Under the pieces are notes generated by a model. The model made no database searches. It was not told where the DNA came from and was given only the letters and a program-made list of their open reading frames with translations. Positions 63,386 to 64,000 of a stretch of 64,000 nucleotides of DNA are shown here, piece after piece (positions within the stretch are counted from its first letter, which is position 1; the number at the start of each line of letters is the position of its first letter). Source of the DNA: Pediococcus acidilactici DSM 20284 (lineage in GTDB: Bacteria > Bacillota > Bacilli > Lactobacillales > Lactobacillaceae); contig NZ_GL397067.1 in NCBI RefSeq assembly GCF_000146325.1, positions 189,747 to 253,746 on the forward strand, written 5' to 3'. A program made the translations under genes and the position numbers.

Positions 63386-64000
63386 ATGACCAAAATCTTT
63401 TCCGTTCGTAATCTTAATTACGTGGTTAACGGAACCAGAATTTTAAATTCAATTGATTTTGATGCGGAACTTGGTGATTATGTTACGATAATTGGCCCAT
63501 CGGGGTCGGGGAAAAGTACTTTTTTAAAGATTTTGGCCACGTTGCTGACCCCGACAAGCGGAACGATTATGTATCATGGGGAAGACCAGCTTGCGATCCC
63601 CAAAATTGAATACCGTAAGGAAGTTTCTTATTGTTTTCAGCAACCCACGTTGTTTGGGGAAACGGTGCGCGATAATTTAGCGTTTCCTTTTGAAATTCGT
63701 AACCATCCTTTTAATGCTGATAAGGCAGTTAGGTCGCTCGAACAGGTCGATTTAACGGCGCGCTTTTTGGACAAACCAATTGTTGATCTCTCAGGTGGCG
63801 AAAAACAACGGGTAGCGTTGGTACGCAACTTACTCTTCCCACCAAAGGTCCTTTTGCTAGATGAAGTTACCACGGGGTTAGATGTGGATACCAAGGCGAT
63901 TGTCCATCAATTAATTGAAAAAATGAATCAAAAAAGTAAAATTACGGTTTTGGCAATTACGCACGATGAAGCCGAAATTGGTTTAGCTCATCGGTTAGTA
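63386..64000 (+). CDS. ABC transporter ATP-binding protein, FetA/YbbL type (truncated by window end)
   Basis: 205 codons visible without a stop. A complete nucleotide-binding core is seen: Walker A GPSGSGKST, Q-loop FQQP, signature LSGGEKQR, Walker B VLLLDEVTTGLD and H-loop ITHDEAE. The short length, the LF-G-E-T-V-R-D-N-L region and the solitary start resemble FetA/YbbL, the ATPase paired with FetB/YbbM, linked to iron export or oxidative stress in E. coli. The permease would lie beyond the window. AGGGGAG precedes the ATG. Confidence 0.8.
   Translation, partial: MTKIFSVRNLNYVVNGTRILNSIDFDAELGDYVTIIGPSGSGKSTFLKILATLLTPTSGTIMYHGEDQLAIPKIEYRKEVSYCFQQPTLFGETVRDNLAFPFEIRNHPFNADKAVRSLEQVDLTARFLDKPIVDLSGGEKQRVALVRNLLFPPKVLLLDEVTTGLDVDTKAIVHQLIEKMNQKSKITVLAITHDEAEIGLAHRLV

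Noticed and set aside
1-64000. CRISPR array, prophage or restriction-modification genes
   Set aside because: No regularly spaced direct repeats, integrase, phage structural genes or DNA methylase/endonuclease motifs were seen; the window is mostly conserved core genes.

Overview
The window is a contiguous, gene-dense chromosome segment of a low-GC Gram-positive bacterium, almost certainly Lactobacillaceae. The evidence is the conserved Firmicutes gene order, strong AGGAGG ribosome sites with many TTG/GTG starts, a prenyl synthase gene without a neighbouring dxs (as expected for mevalonate-pathway lactobacilli), a DUF3042 gene, a solo YfhO protein and T-box control of pheST. There are no sporulation genes. 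I cannot name the species from sequence alone.

Layout. 0-8 kb: SpoU-type rRNA methylase, HD hydrolase and HxlR regulator, then T-box-pheS-pheT, mltG, udk and greA. 8-11 kb: a large convergent YfhO membrane protein. 11-16.4 kb: division transpeptidase PBP2b, rpmG, 5-formyl-THF cyclo-ligase, rhomboid protease, YqgQ, glucokinase and a rhodanese-like protein. 16.4-21.4 kb: DUF3042 (minus strand), GDPD, miaA, a PLP lyase (YnbB) and glnR-glnA behind a perfect GlnR operator. 21.7-24.1 kb: a three-gene operon ending in an all-alpha dUTPase, whose first two genes I do not recognise. 24.1-26.5 kb: an accessory pocket with a small unknown ORF, tRNA-Arg, a lipoprotein and a TetR regulator. 26.5-35.5 kb: L21 leader-rplU-prp-rpmA, then efp-yqhY-nusB and folD-xseA-xseB-ispA-tlyA-argR-recN. 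35.5-36.5 kb: a degenerate mobile-element remnant and a YolD-like gene under a double LexA box. 36.6-48 kb: gmk-rpoZ, then coaBC-priA-fmt-rsmB-stp-prkC-rsgA-rpe-thiN. 48-64 kb: rpmB (minus), yloU-fakA-recG-plsX-acpP-rnc-smc-ftsY-ylxM-ffh-rpsP-rimM-trmD, then a large structured RNA and a truncated FetA/YbbL-type ABC ATPase.

Most of the window is housekeeping: translation, cell-wall synthesis and its PASTA-kinase control, folate/one-carbon metabolism, nitrogen control, DNA repair, and SRP and chromosome segregation. The least explained parts are the folded RNA between trmD and the ABC gene, the unknown pair linked to the dUTPase, and the SOS-controlled orphan yolD. No prophage, CRISPR array or recognisable defence island is present. 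Protein functions come from motif recognition by eye; no database search was run.
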